Assembly (NCBI GenBank): GCA_905373785.1 | Contig: CAJPUK010000025.1 | Location: 1 to 21,758, forward strand | DNA from: an uncultured Johnsonella sp. | GTDB taxonomy: Bacteria > Bacillota > Clostridia > Lachnospirales > Lachnospiraceae | Reading direction: 5' to 3' | Length of the DNA: 21,758 nucleotides | Shown here: positions 7,762 to 17,177 of the stretch, piece after piece | Position numbering within the stretch: position 1 is the stretch's first letter | How the letters are laid out: each line of letters begins with the position of its first letter | The notes under the pieces: model-generated | The model's database searches: none | Told to the model about the DNA's origin: nothing | What the model saw: only the letters and a program-made list of their open reading frames with translations | Translations under genes and position numbers: made by a program

Positions 7762-8994
7762 ATGACAGCACATGTTTTTGGAATTGATATATGTGATTAT
7801 AGCACATCCATAGTCTCCTATGCCGATGATAAGGCATTTCGCTTTCCGACAGCGATATGCAAAGAAAAAGACGCAGAGGGTTGGTATGTTGGAGAAGAAG
7901 CTTATGCGATGGCTCTAAGCGGAAGAGGTGTTATAGTTGATAAATTACTGAATCTTACTATAAGAGGAGGTACTGCCACATTAAACGGAACCAAGTACCA
8001 GGGGGCGGAAATTCTCAAATACTTTTTAAGGTTGATCATAGATATCAGTTTAGAAAAGTTAAAAGTCGGTTATCCTGATAAGATAGTTGTATCTATACCG
8101 AAGATTGATATGGATATAGTGGATAGAATTACTTCCTGCCTGGTAGATCTTGGGTATTTAAAGCAAAATATAAAAGTCATAAGCAGGTGTGAGAGTTTTA
8201 TATACTATGTTATGAGCCAGGGAAAAGAAATATGGAATAATCAGGTGGGCTTGTTCAGTCTTACCGATGCAAAGCTTACCTACTATGAGTTGAAGGTAAG
8301 TAAAAGTGCAAAAAGGTTTATAGTATATGCCGAAAGTAAGGATATGGACGAGGGATTTAACCTTGATCTTTTAAATAACTCCGCCGGTGCGAAGATGGCG
8401 GATAAAATCCTTACCGCCTGTGCAGACAGAATACTTAAAAAGAAAGTATTTTCCACTATAATGTTGACCGAAAAAGGTTTTGAGACCTTGGACTGGGCTG
8501 AGAATTTTAAAAGGATAATTTGCAGCAGGCGGAGAGTATTTTCCGATATGGATCTTTTTGCAAGAGGAGCCTGTGTAAGAGGAGTGGATCTTGCAAGTGA
8601 TAAACCTATATTTAATTTTATATGTATATGTGACGGCAGGCTTGACACCGATGTCAGTATAAATATACAAAGAAAAGATAAGGAAGTCCCTCTTATGCTT
8701 GCAAAAGCAGGTCAAGCGTGGAACGAAGCAAAGGCATCTTTTAGAATTATAGCTGATTCCGTACCTGATATAGAATTACATTTGCAACCTATAGACATAT
8801 ATAAGAAAAAACGAAGTATAAAAATACCGCTTAATTTCATGCCTGCAAGAGCACAAAAGGCTATGAGGCTTGATATAAAAACGGAGTTTAAGAATGCCGG
8901 TACTATGGTACTTAGCTTAGAAGATGCGGGTTTTGGCGATATATATAAAAAAAGTGAGGCAGGACTGGTACAAGAGGTTGACTTATGGGATTAA
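7762..8994 (+). CDS. Actin/Hsp70-fold (ASKHA-like) protein, DUF5716-like
   Basis: A 410-residue cytoplasmic protein with the look of an actin-Hsp70-sugar kinase fold. The N-terminal strand-turn-strand FGIDICDYSTSIV (6-18) resembles the phosphate-1 loop. YVGEEAYAMALSGRG (42-56) recalls the Hsp70/MreB segment after the first strands. VVSIPK (109-114) matches the strand that reads VxTVPA in Hsp70. LFARGACVRG (265-274) resembles the adenosine-region helix. The phosphate-2 loop is not canonical: where DxGGGT is expected there is SLTDAKLT (about 166-173), so ATP turnover may be lost or altered. The final 120 residues are beta-rich, like an Hsp70 substrate domain. Likely the DUF5716 family, by recall. 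It follows the giant protein after 17 bases, and its stop overlaps the start of the TPR gene, indicating coupled expression of the three. Confidence 0.8.
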   Translation: MTAHVFGIDICDYSTSIVSYADDKAFRFPTAICKEKDAEGWYVGEEAYAMALSGRGVIVDKLLNLTIRGGTATLNGTKYQGAEILKYFLRLIIDISLEKLKVGYPDKIVVSIPKIDMDIVDRITSCLVDLGYLKQNIKVISRCESFIYYVMSQGKEIWNNQVGLFSLTDAKLTYYELKVSKSAKRFIVYAESKDMDEGFNLDLLNNSAGAKMADKILTACADRILKKKVFSTIMLTEKGFETLDWAENFKRIICSRRRVFSDMDLFARGACVRGVDLASDKPIFNFICICDGRLDTDVSINIQRKDKEVPLMLAKAGQAWNEAKASFRIIADSVPDIELHLQPIDIYKKKRSIKIPLNFMPARAQKAMRLDIKTEFKNAGTMVLSLEDAGFGDIYKKSEAGLVQEVDLWD

Positions 8995-9797
8995 TACTAT
9001 GTAGCGAAAATGAAGCTAAGAAGCCTTATTATATAGAAGAATTATCTGTTAATATCTACAGTATAGAGGAGCTTTGTTATATAATATACGAGCATCCTCT
9101 ATTAGTGCTTGATAATTTTATATCTCCGGGTCTGATAGAGTTTATAAAGACAGATCTGGATATGAATATCCTGGCTGCTCAACTTACTAAGATGAGCCAG
9201 GAAAGACATGCGGAAGACAGTATGCTTATTTATATACTTGAGTTTGCGGAGATATACAGAAGTACGGAAATCAGCAGGTACAGGTCGGAGCTTAATAATT
9301 TAAGAAAATTAAAAAAGGCTGATTTTTTAAAAGAAAAAGCGGACTATATGTTTAGGCTCAGAAGATACGGTAAGGCTATAAGATACTATAAGGCAGTTAT
9401 AAAGATGTCGGCGGAAAAAAATCCGAGGGATAAACTTTTAGCCAAAACCTATCACAATGTAGCCAGTGCTTTTGCCAACCTTTTTATGTTTGATAAGGCA
9501 TATGAATACTACGTGCAGGCTTACAATATACTTGGAGATAAGCATATATTAAAAAGGCTTTATCTTTTGTCATACCTTGATAAAAGAGACGGGCTTAGAT
9601 TAAAGTACACCGAAAGTCTGGGAAGTGATATCATGCAGTATTGGGATGATGAGTTTAATCAAACGGTTACAAAGGTAAAGCAGGCTATAGACAAAGAAGA
9701 AATTGACAATATATTTAAAAAAGATCCCATAAAGCTCAGAAAACTTCTTATAGAAGAGATTTCAAGGTTTAAAGTGGATTACAGAAATATGATATAA
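8985..9797 (+). CDS. TPR-containing protein of the actin-like operon
   Basis: A 270-residue soluble protein. The N-terminus (MGLILCSENEAKKPYYIEELSVNIYSIEELCYII) forms a compact alpha/beta region that I cannot assign to a named family. Residues about 115-195 hold two or three tetratricopeptide-like helix pairs (DYMFRLRRYGKAIRYYKAVIK; AKTYHNVASAFANLFMFDKAYEYY), usual for protein-protein docking. It starts at an ATG inside the last codons of the actin-like gene (10-base overlap, different frame), strong evidence of coupling. It probably partners the actin-like and giant proteins; the function is unknown. valS begins 42 bases downstream with no terminator between. Confidence 0.8.
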   Translation: MGLILCSENEAKKPYYIEELSVNIYSIEELCYIIYEHPLLVLDNFISPGLIEFIKTDLDMNILAAQLTKMSQERHAEDSMLIYILEFAEIYRSTEISRYRSELNNLRKLKKADFLKEKADYMFRLRRYGKAIRYYKAVIKMSAEKNPRDKLLAKTYHNVASAFANLFMFDKAYEYYVQAYNILGDKHILKRLYLLSYLDKRDGLRLKYTESLGSDIMQYWDDEFNQTVTKVKQAIDKEEIDNIFKKDPIKLRKLLIEEISRFKVDYRNMI

Positions 9798-9839
9798 TTA
9801 GCGGAATAAGGAATTAAAAAAAAGAAAAGGACAGGATTT

Positions 9840-12485
9840 ATGAAAGAGTTGGAAAAGAACTATGATCCTTCTAAGATAGAAGCGAAGATATATAAAAATT
9901 GGCTGGAAAAGAAATATTTTCATGCCGAGGTCAACAAGGATAAAAAGCCCTTTACTATAGTTATGCCGCCGCCTAATATCACAGGGCAGTTGCATATGGG
10001 ACACGCCCTTGACAATACCATGCAGGATATACTTATAAGATATAAAAGAATGCAGGGATTTGAGGCATTGTGGCAGCCGGGAACCGACCATGCGGCTATA
10101 GCTACGGAAGTAAAGATCATAGATAAATTAAAGGCTGAGGGTTTGAGTAAGGAAAGTTTAGGAAGAGAAAAATTCCTGGAAAAAGCCTGGGAATGGAAGG
10201 AAGAGTACGGCTCTAAAATCATAAATCAATTGCAAAAACTCGGTTCGTCGGCAGATTGGGACAGAGAAAGATTTACCATGGATGAGGGCTGCTCCAATGC
10301 AGTTGAAGAGGTATTTATAAAACTTTACGAGAAGGGATATATATATAAAGGATCAAAGATCATAAACTGGTGTCCGGTATGTCAAACTACGATTTCCGAT
10401 GCTGAGGTTGAACATATTGAAATGGATTCTTATTTTTGGCATATTAATTATCCTATAGAGGGGGAAGAGGGCAGGTTTATAGAAATAGCCACCACCAGAC
10501 CTGAGACTATGCTTGGAGATACTGCGGTTGCAGTGCATCCGGATGATGAAAGATACAAAGATCTTATAGGCAAAAAGCTGATACTGCCGTTGGTGGGAAG
10601 AGAAATTCCTCTTATTGCCGACAGTTATGTTGACAGGGAATTCGGTACAGGTTGTGTAAAAATAACCCCTGCACATGACCCTAACGACTTTGAAGTAGGT
10701 AAGAGACATAACTTGGAAGAGCTCAACATATTGTATGATGACGGTAAGATCAACCTTCCGGGCTCAAAGTATCATAATATGGACAGGTATGAGGCAAGAA
10801 AGGCGGTAGTTGAGGATCTTAAGAGTCAGGGACTCTTGGTTAAGACCGTGGCACATAAACACAGCGTAGGTACTCATGACAGATGTAAGACGATTGTTGA
10901 GCCTATGATAAAGCCGCAATGGTTTGTCAAAATGGAAGAAATGGCAAACCCCGCCATAGAATCGGTTAAGAACCAAAAGCTTAAGTTCGTGCCCGAAAGC
11001 TTTGCAAAAACATATTTACACTGGCTTGAAAACATAAGAGACTGGTGTATCTCAAGACAGCTTTGGTGGGGACACAGGATTCCGGCTTATTATTGCAGTG
11101 AATGTAAACATATGGAAGTAAGCGGTAAAAAGCCGACGTATTGCCCCGTATGTGCCAAAGAAAAAGACTTTATACAGGATGAGGATACACTTGATACATG
11201 GTTTTCATCCGCACTTTGGCCTTTTTCAACCTTAGGCTGGCCTAAAGAAACGGATGAGCTGTCTTATTTCTATCCTACAGATGTACTTGTTACAGGTTAT
11301 GATATTATATTCTTCTGGGTCGTAAGAATGGTATTCTCCGCTTTGGAGCAAACCGGTAAGGAGCCTTTTAATACAGTACTTATACATGGGCTTGTAAGAG
11401 ACTCTCAAGGAAGAAAGATGAGTAAATCCTTGGGAAACGGCATAGATCCGCTGGAAGTTATAGATAAGTACGGTGCTGATGCGCTTCGTATGACCTTGAT
11501 GACGGGTAATGCTCCGGGTAATGATATGAGATTCTACTTTGAAAAAGTAGAGGCAAGCAGAAACTTTGCCAATAAAATTTGGAATGCATCAAGATTCATA
11601 ATGATGAATGTAAAGGATGAGAAGGAGCCTGTACTTGACAAGAGTAAGCTTAAAATAGAAGATAAGTGGATTTTATCAAAAAGCAACAATATAGTAAAAG
11701 AAGTTACTGAAAATCTGGATAAGTATGAACTCGGTATTGCACTTTCAAAGATATATGACTTTTTATGGGAAGAGTTTTGTGATTGGTATATAGAGATGCT
11801 GAAACCGAGACTTTGGAATGAGGCTGATGAAAGCAGAGAAACCGCACTTTGGGTGTTAAAAAAGGTACTTATAGATATGCTTAAGCTTTTACATCCCTTT
11901 ATGCCGTTTATTACGGAAGAGATCTTCTTGAACTTAAGCGATGAAGAAAGTATTATGATATCCAAGTGGCCTGCATATGAAGAGGCTTTGGATATGAAGG
12001 CTGATGAAGATAAGGTAGAAAGTATAAAGGCGGCTGTAAGAGCGATAAGAAATATACGAACTTCCATGAATGTAGTTCCAAGTAAAAAACTCGGAGTATA
12101 TCTTATAAGTAAAGATACAGAAGTAAGCGATGTGTTTAAAGAGTCAAGGGTTATATTTATGAGTCTGGCGGGTGTCAATGAGCTTTATATAGAGGCAGAC
12201 AAGGTGAATGTTCCCGATGATGCAGTATCCGCAGTTATAGCAGGTGCTGATATATACATACCTTTTGAAGACCTGGTAGATGTGGAGAAGGAAAAAGAAA
12301 GACTTAAAAAAGAAGAAGTAAGATTACTGGCAGAGCTTGACAGAGTTAATAATATGCTTGGAAATGAAAAATTTATATCCAAGGCTCCCGCAAGTAAGAT
12401 AGAGGAAGAAAAAGAAAAGCTTGATAAGTATACTAAGATGCTGAAGCAGCTTAGGGAACAACTTATCGCTTTGGAGAAACGCTAG
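9840..12485 (+). CDS. valS: Valyl-tRNA synthetase
   Basis: Class I aminoacyl-tRNA synthetase charging tRNA-Val in the cytoplasm. The 881 residues match the usual length. HMGH (52-55, in [18 protein letters not shown]) and KMSKS (526-530) are the two ATP-site signatures. The editing domain, which clears mischarged threonine, includes [17 protein letters not shown] around residues 215-235. Two cysteine pairs (CPVC near 180; CSEC and CPVC near 420-435) suggest metal sites. The last 65 residues form the tRNA-binding coiled coil. The AGGA Shine-Dalgarno is eight bases before the ATG. valS sits inside the actin-like/TPR gene run, with only 42 bases upstream and no T-box leader, though many Firmicutes valS genes have one. 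Expression probably depends on the upstream promoter. Confidence 0.97.
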   Translation: MKELEKNYDPSKIEAKIYKNWLEKKYFHAEVNKDKKPFTIVMPPPNITGQLHMGHALDNTMQDILIRYKRMQGFEALWQPGTDHAAIATEVKIIDKLKAEGLSKESLGREKFLEKAWEWKEEYGSKIINQLQKLGSSADWDRERFTMDEGCSNAVEEVFIKLYEKGYIYKGSKIINWCPVCQTTISDAEVEHIEMDSYFWHINYPIEGEEGRFIEIATTRPETMLGDTAVAVHPDDERYKDLIGKKLILPLVGREIPLIADSYVDREFGTGCVKITPAHDPNDFEVGKRHNLEELNILYDDGKINLPGSKYHNMDRYEARKAVVEDLKSQGLLVKTVAHKHSVGTHDRCKTIVEPMIKPQWFVKMEEMANPAIESVKNQKLKFVPESFAKTYLHWLENIRDWCISRQLWWGHRIPAYYCSECKHMEVSGKKPTYCPVCAKEKDFIQDEDTLDTWFSSALWPFSTLGWPKETDELSYFYPTDVLVTGYDIIFFWVVRMVFSALEQTGKEPFNTVLIHGLVRDSQGRKMSKSLGNGIDPLEVIDKYGADALRMTLMTGNAPGNDMRFYFEKVEASRNFANKIWNASRFIMMNVKDEKEPVLDKSKLKIEDKWILSKSNNIVKEVTENLDKYELGIALSKIYDFLWEEFCDWYIEMLKPRLWNEADESRETALWVLKKVLIDMLKLLHPFMPFITEEIFLNLSDEESIMISKWPAYEEALDMKADEDKVESIKAAVRAIRNIRTSMNVVPSKKLGVYLISKDTEVSDVFKESRVIFMSLAGVNELYIEADKVNVPDDAVSAVIAGADIYIPFEDLVDVEKEKERLKKEEVRLLAELDRVNNMLGNEKFISKAPASKIEEEKEKLDKYTKMLKQLREQLIALEKR

Positions 12486-12499
12486 TAGGAGGTTTCTAT

Positions 12500-12646
12500 A
12501 TGATAAATTTTGATGAAGAATTGGCTCGTTTTAAACCCAGTCTCGATATATCCAAGGTTGAAGATGAGATAGTTAAAACAGATATGCATGATATGGCAGA
12601 TATTATAGCAAGAATTATACAGCTTGAATCAGAGGGGCGTTCTTAA
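12500..12646 (+). CDS. Small conserved-looking protein, 48 residues
   Basis: A short gene between valS and the membrane TPR gene. A strong Shine-Dalgarno (AGGAGG, 12487-12492) lies seven bases before the ATG. The stop TAA shares its last base with the ATG of the next gene (TAATG). The product begins MINFDEELARFKPSLDISK, is acidic with helical periodicity (DMADIIARIIQLESEG), and has no signal or membrane helix. I do not recognise a family. The tight packing and good ribosome binding site argue for a real gene; it may be a partner or regulator of the TPR membrane protein that follows. Confidence 0.7.
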   Translation: MINFDEELARFKPSLDISKVEDEIVKTDMHDMADIIARIIQLESEGRS

Positions 12647-13965
12647 TGAGTATAAAGCGACGTTGTGTATGTATATCCAATAGCTACTATAACCTGGCGC
12701 TTAGCCATGCTAAAAGCAGAAACTTATCAATGGCTGTTACATATATAAAATACTCTTTACAATTTAACAAACAAAATATTCCGGCAAGGAACCTTTTAGG
12801 TCTTATATATTATGAGATCGGTGAAGCAGCCGAAGCCCTGGTTCAATGGGTTATAAGCAGCAATATAAACAGTGAAAACAATATAGCTATAAAGTACATC
12901 AGGATACTGAGAGACAGCAGGGGTGAACTTGAAAAGCACGAGCAAAATATAGGAAAATATAATGTGGCTTTATCCAATGCCGCCTCAAACAGTAAGGACT
13001 TATCGATTATAATGCTTAACAGGGTCACGGAATCCAACCCTAAGTATGTCAATGCGCAGCTGCTTTTGGCACTTTTAGCTATGGAATACGAGGATTATAA
13101 AAAAGCCGGAAAGTGTATAAAAGCAGTGCTTAATGTGGATAAGAGCAATCCTATAGCACTGTCTTATGCCGCAAAGCTTAGAGAAGGTGGGAAACCTGAT
13201 GCAAGCAGAAGCAGACAGTTTGAAAGCAAGCGTATGTCTAAACTTTTGGAAGAGGACGTTATAATACCTAAGGGATATTCTGAAGGTTTTGGCTGGCATA
13301 CCGCAGTCAATATATTGATAGGGCTTTTGATAGGTGCTGCAAGCATTGTATTCATATATATGCCTACAGTAAAAAACAGAATGAACATGGTACATAATTC
13401 CGAAATTATGGCAATAAGTGATAAATTAAGCGCATCCAATGCTAAGATAGATGAGCTTACAGAGTCTAAGGACAGCCTTCAGGCAGAAATAGACCGTCTG
13501 ACGGAGAATGCTAATACCTCTGACGAGTCAAGTACTTATCAAATTACACAATATCAACTTTTAATAGGTATACTTGATGCATATAGAAAAGAAGATTTTA
13601 CACAGGCGGCATTTCTTTTTGCAGGGCTTGATACTGAAAAGCTTTTGGATATAGATGACGGCAGCAGGGTTTCACCTAATTCCATATATAATGAGTTAAG
13701 TGCCAAGATAAAGCAGGACGGTCCCAAACTTTTGCTCGACAAAGGAGATGAGTATTACGGTGCGGGGGACTATGCCAATGCTATAGTTTATTATGATAAA
13801 AGTCTTGCGATTTCACCTTCCTTTGTAGCTGCCCTATACAAGAAGGCTATGGCTTACAAGCTGAGCGGAGACTCACAAAATGCCAATACTATATTCGGAG
13901 ATATAATTATTAATTATCCGGACAGCAATGAGGCTAAGTTAGCCAAGACTGAAAGAGGATATTAA
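12646..13965 (+). CDS. Membrane-anchored TPR protein
   Basis: A 439-residue, single-pass membrane protein. Residues 10-190 contain tandem TPR-like helix pairs (YYNLALSHAKSRNLSMAVTYIKYSL; LLLALLAMEYEDYKKAGKCIKAVL). One hydrophobic helix spans about 218-240 (AVNILIGLLIGAASIVFIYM). It is followed by a predicted coiled coil (about 250-290) and a C-terminal TPR pair (about 370-435, DEYYGAGDYANAIVYYDKSLAISP). Basic residues before the helix and its type II layout suggest that the N-terminal TPRs are cytoplasmic and the C-terminal ones extracellular. The start overlaps the stop of the 48-residue gene by one base; GAGGGG supplies the ribosome binding site. It is the last gene of the run. Its function is unknown; linking cytoplasmic partners to the cell wall is a reasonable guess. 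Confidence 0.82.
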   Translation: MSIKRRCVCISNSYYNLALSHAKSRNLSMAVTYIKYSLQFNKQNIPARNLLGLIYYEIGEAAEALVQWVISSNINSENNIAIKYIRILRDSRGELEKHEQNIGKYNVALSNAASNSKDLSIIMLNRVTESNPKYVNAQLLLALLAMEYEDYKKAGKCIKAVLNVDKSNPIALSYAAKLREGGKPDASRSRQFESKRMSKLLEEDVIIPKGYSEGFGWHTAVNILIGLLIGAASIVFIYMPTVKNRMNMVHNSEIMAISDKLSASNAKIDELTESKDSLQAEIDRLTENANTSDESSTYQITQYQLLIGILDAYRKEDFTQAAFLFAGLDTEKLLDIDDGSRVSPNSIYNELSAKIKQDGPKLLLDKGDEYYGAGDYANAIVYYDKSLAISPSFVAALYKKAMAYKLSGDSQNANTIFGDIIINYPDSNEAKLAKTERGY

Positions 13966-14040
13966 TAAGCGAAGTATATATTGTATAATAAAACTTCTTC
14001 GTTTAAAACCGGAATTTACTTAAAAAAGTTGGAAGTTTAA

Positions 14041-14108
14041 TTTAATGTATCGTGTCTTAAATAAGCAGAGTAAATAACCCTCTTCTTTTCTTTATTTAAT
14101 ACATTAAA
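14041..14108. repeat. AT-rich imperfect palindrome downstream of the TPR gene
   Basis: TTTAATGTAT (14041-14050) matches ATACATTAAA (14099-14108) as a perfect inverted repeat. Inside, TTAAATAA (14057-14064) pairs with TTATTTAA (14092-14099). The right arm runs into the terminator. It could be a folded transcript end or an AT-rich repeat relic. Confidence 0.5.
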
Positions 14109-14145
14109 AATCCTCAGCATAGCATGCACTAAGCTGAGGATTTTT
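14106..14145. terminator. Bidirectional terminator between the operon and the PBP gene
   Basis: AAAAATCCTCAGC (14106-14118) pairs perfectly with GCTGAGGATTTTT (14133-14145) across a 14-base loop. It serves both the plus-strand operon and the convergent PBP gene, whose stop codon is three bases away. Confidence 0.92.
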
Positions 14146-14148
14146 ATT

Positions 14149-16788
14149 TTAGTTTGCATAGCCCGGACCGTAACCGGCAGGGCTGTTTGTACTTGGACTT
14201 GGTGGGGAGTTTATATCCGAGGCATCCGATTCTGACGGCTCCGGAGCCGGTGCTCCCGTGTGTATACTACATTTTCTGGGGTAGGCAAAGTATGAATCAT
14301 CAGTAGTACTGTCACTGTCGGGAAGTTTCATGATAGTTTTACTCCTTGTGCTCGGGCAAAATGCCGTAGGTCTTTGACCTGATTCGGAACAAACTCTTAT
14401 ACTGCTGTGAACATCACATTTTTCTGTAGGTACGGTACCTTTGGCAAAGTATTCGGTATAGGTAGCATTACCTCTGGGGTCGGAGGAGCATACTCCAGAT
14501 ATAGGAAGCTTACCTGATTTTCTGCATATAGTTGCGGTCTCTATATCTTCCGGCTTAGTGAATTCAACATTTTGAAGTTGCTTGATATCATGAACCCTGG
14601 TCATAATCTTTTTCCAAATAATTTTATGATAGGAAGTACCGCTGCTTTCTTCACCCAGCTTTTGGTTTTCATCAAAACCCGACCATATTCCGCCGGTATA
14701 ATAAGGTGTATAGCCGACAAACCAAATATCGTTACTTTTTGAAGTGGTACCTGACTTTCCGGCACAACTCATGTTATCAAGATGCGCTTTTGTACTTGTT
14801 GAATTGACGCTTACACTTGATCTTGCAAACTTTCGGTTGCTTATCATAGACTCCCTCATGGCATCTGTCAGCAGGAAGGCTGTAGATTCTTTTATAACCC
14901 TACGTGTGGCAGGTGTATTGTCTATTAATACTTTTCCGTTATGGTCTACTATTTTTGTAAAGAAAATAGGCTCGGTGTACATACCGCCATTGGCTATGGT
15001 TGCATAGGCTGCGGTAAGTTCAAGATTGCTTACACCGTTATACAAACCTCCAAGTGCTACAGAAGCACTGTAATCATTGTCTGTCAAGGTGGTAATACCG
15101 AAATTTTTACAATATTCCACACCGAGACGAGGTGTTACAGTTTCCATTAAACAACGTGCGGCTACTATATTCATAGAGTATATGATACCCTCCCTTATAT
15201 TCGAGTAACCGAGGTATCCTTTGGAAGAGTACCAGTTGGAAATAGTTTTCTTGCCTACGGTATATTCTTCATCATAGTAGGTGGTTGCAAGTGTAGCACC
15301 TTTTGCATCAATAGCCGGGGCAAAGGCTGAAATAACTTTGAAAGTTGAACCGGGTTGTCTTAAAGTATTACTTGCTCTGTTCAGTGTAAGAGAGGCATTC
15401 TTAGGTCCTCTTCCTCCTATTAAAGCCTTGACCTGACCGGTTTTTTGATCCATTAGTACAAATGATGCCTGTGGTTGAAGTATGGGCGAGAAACTTTCAC
15501 CTATTACCCTGTCGCCTTCCTTCACTACATAAGCCTTGTACTTTTCAACATCATCTTTTGCAGCTTCTTCGGATTTATAAAGCCCGTCAAAATCATCATG
15601 CAGTACATTTTTATGGTATTGCATAATATCCTTTTCAGAATAATGATGTATTCCGCTGCTTATATGCTCAACTGACAGTCTGTATTCCGCCGAGTATTTT
15701 GTAATATCATAATTATCGGGATTATTCACCTCTTCCTCAACAATTTGCTGCAAATCCGGATCAAGAGTCGTATATATTGAAAGACCGCCTCCATAAAGCA
15801 AATTATAGCTTTGAGTTTCAGAGTATCCGAGTTTATTCATAAGTGTACTCATCACCTGCTCTGTCAATTCATCCGTAAAGTAACTGTAAATATTAACCGG
15901 AGTTTCCTTTGTTACCGTATTAACATTTTGAATACGGTCATATACATTATCAGCCAGGGCTTTATCCATATCTTCTTTAGTAATATAACCCTGTGCCAGC
16001 ATGTAACTTAAAATTACTTTTCTTTTTTCTTCATTCTTTTCCCTACCGCTTATAGGGTTATACTTACTGGGATTTTGAGTGATTCCGGCAAGTACTGTAG
16101 CCTCTGATAAAGTCAATTCTGAAACTTCCTTACCGAAATACCTTCTTGAAGCCACTTTGACACCGAGTGCATTGTTACCGAGGTTTATGGTATTAAGATA
16201 ATTGGTAATGATTTGCTTTTTATCCATGGTCTTTTCAAGCTCCAAGGCAAGGTACTGTTCTTGCAACTTCCTTTCAAGTTTGGCTCCAAAGCTTGACTCC
16301 CTACCGCCGTTAAATACATTATTTTTAATAAGCTGCTGGGTAATAGTAGAGCCGCCGCCCAGGTTGCTGTGTTTCAGTACACCATAAACAGCACGCATTA
16401 TTGATTTGGTATCAATACCTTTATGCTGCCAAAATCTTTCATCTTCTATTGCTACAAAGGCATTGATAAGATCCTTGGGGATTTCTTCATAACTTGCTTC
16501 TTCACGGTTGGCTCCTGCCATTACCAAAGTATCGGTAACATTTCCTTTAGAGTCATATACCGTAGTAGCAAAACCTAAAGGTGCTATACTTTCTATATTT
16601 ATCTTGGGGGTATTGTCTATAATGCCCTTTATTACACCGAAGGCTAAACTGATACCGAGAATACATAGTACCAAAAATGATACAAATAAGGTTTTAAAAA
16701 AAGTTACTATCAATTTATTGATGTATTTCTTCTTTTTAGATGTGGAATTATTTATTTTACGTGTGTTATGACGTTTACTATAATTCAT
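14149..16788 (-). CDS. Class A penicillin-binding protein (GT51 plus transpeptidase)
   Basis: Bifunctional peptidoglycan synthase anchored by one N-terminal membrane helix (about 26-50), with the enzyme domains outside. The glycosyltransferase domain carries EDERFWQHKG (115-124) and GGGSTITQQ (144-152). The transpeptidase domain has the acyl-serine motif STFK (481-484), SMN (538-540) and KSGT (678-681). The stretch at about 370-435 is a hydrophilic insert between the domains. The C-terminal 130 residues are a tail with seven cysteines and a Pro/Ser/Gly-rich end, common in clostridial PBP1a/PonA-like proteins. At 879 residues it is normal for such forms. The ATG at 16788 has AGGAG 11 bases upstream. 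It appears monocistronic, with a strong terminator. PBP1A (ponA/pbpA) naming is plausible, but I leave the symbol blank. Confidence 0.93.
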   Translation of the reverse strand: MNYSKRHNTRKINNSTSKKKKYINKLIVTFFKTLFVSFLVLCILGISLAFGVIKGIIDNTPKINIESIAPLGFATTVYDSKGNVTDTLVMAGANREEASYEEIPKDLINAFVAIEDERFWQHKGIDTKSIMRAVYGVLKHSNLGGGSTITQQLIKNNVFNGGRESSFGAKLERKLQEQYLALELEKTMDKKQIITNYLNTINLGNNALGVKVASRRYFGKEVSELTLSEATVLAGITQNPSKYNPISGREKNEEKRKVILSYMLAQGYITKEDMDKALADNVYDRIQNVNTVTKETPVNIYSYFTDELTEQVMSTLMNKLGYSETQSYNLLYGGGLSIYTTLDPDLQQIVEEEVNNPDNYDITKYSAEYRLSVEHISSGIHHYSEKDIMQYHKNVLHDDFDGLYKSEEAAKDDVEKYKAYVVKEGDRVIGESFSPILQPQASFVLMDQKTGQVKALIGGRGPKNASLTLNRASNTLRQPGSTFKVISAFAPAIDAKGATLATTYYDEEYTVGKKTISNWYSSKGYLGYSNIREGIIYSMNIVAARCLMETVTPRLGVEYCKNFGITTLTDNDYSASVALGGLYNGVSNLELTAAYATIANGGMYTEPIFFTKIVDHNGKVLIDNTPATRRVIKESTAFLLTDAMRESMISNRKFARSSVSVNSTSTKAHLDNMSCAGKSGTTSKSNDIWFVGYTPYYTGGIWSGFDENQKLGEESSGTSYHKIIWKKIMTRVHDIKQLQNVEFTKPEDIETATICRKSGKLPISGVCSSDPRGNATYTEYFAKGTVPTEKCDVHSSIRVCSESGQRPTAFCPSTRSKTIMKLPDSDSTTDDSYFAYPRKCSIHTGAPAPEPSESDASDINSPPSPSTNSPAGYGPGYAN

Positions 16789-17177
16789 ATATTATTCGTC
16801 TCCTAATACATTTACATTAAGTGTGTCATTGATCATTATTATACAGTGAGATAGAAAGATATAAACGATAACTGTATAATCTATAAGTATATCAAAGTAT
16901 AAATAAAAGTTCCAGTATTTACCGAATTTATAGAAAAAAGTAAATTTTATAATATATATATTAAATCAAGCTTGTAAAAAGAAACATTATTTGATAAATT
17001 TTAAATCGCTATATCGTCTGCAAAATGATTTGACTGATTTTGTACTTTCTTTTTAAGTATAAGTCTAAGCAGGTAAATGTGCAAGCAGGAAATATGAGTA
17101 AGCATAAAGGCTTACGGGATTTGTGTATTTTAGAAAAGATTAGCAAGTTTGTAATAAAACAAAAAGGATCAACAGAT
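16789..17177. other. Divergent intergenic region, PBP to yigZ
   Basis: About 390 AT-rich bases without a supported gene. It holds the inverted repeat at 16838-16880, a weak TTGACT (17030-17035) lacking a convincing -10, and a small hairpin GTAAGC-ataaag-GCTTAC (17098-17115) in the likely yigZ leader. Nothing else stands out. Confidence 0.6.
16838..16880. promoter_or_regulatory. Inverted repeat with TATAAT on both strands, PBP promoter candidate
   Basis: ATTATACAGT (16838-16847) and ACTGTATAAT (16871-16880) are perfect 10-bp inverted copies separated by 23 bases. Each arm contains TATAAT pointing outward, leftward toward the PBP gene and rightward toward yigZ. The -35 regions are weak (TTTATA for the leftward one, spacer 16). 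It could be a pair of divergent promoters or an operator for a dimeric regulator. Confidence 0.45.

Noticed and set aside
10353..10709. Antisense open frames across valS and other genes
   Set aside because: They lie opposite strongly conserved coding sequence, lack ribosome binding sites, and their translations show no recognisable domains.
14149..14600. PBP C-terminal Cys/Pro/Ser tail as a novel domain
   Set aside because: Similar cysteine-bearing low-complexity tails are familiar in clostridial class A PBPs, so it is noted in the gene entry only.
17040..17177. N-terminal extension of the YigZ-family protein
   Set aside because: The open frame continues upstream by chance; the family N-terminus and a ribosome binding site both support ATG 17178.
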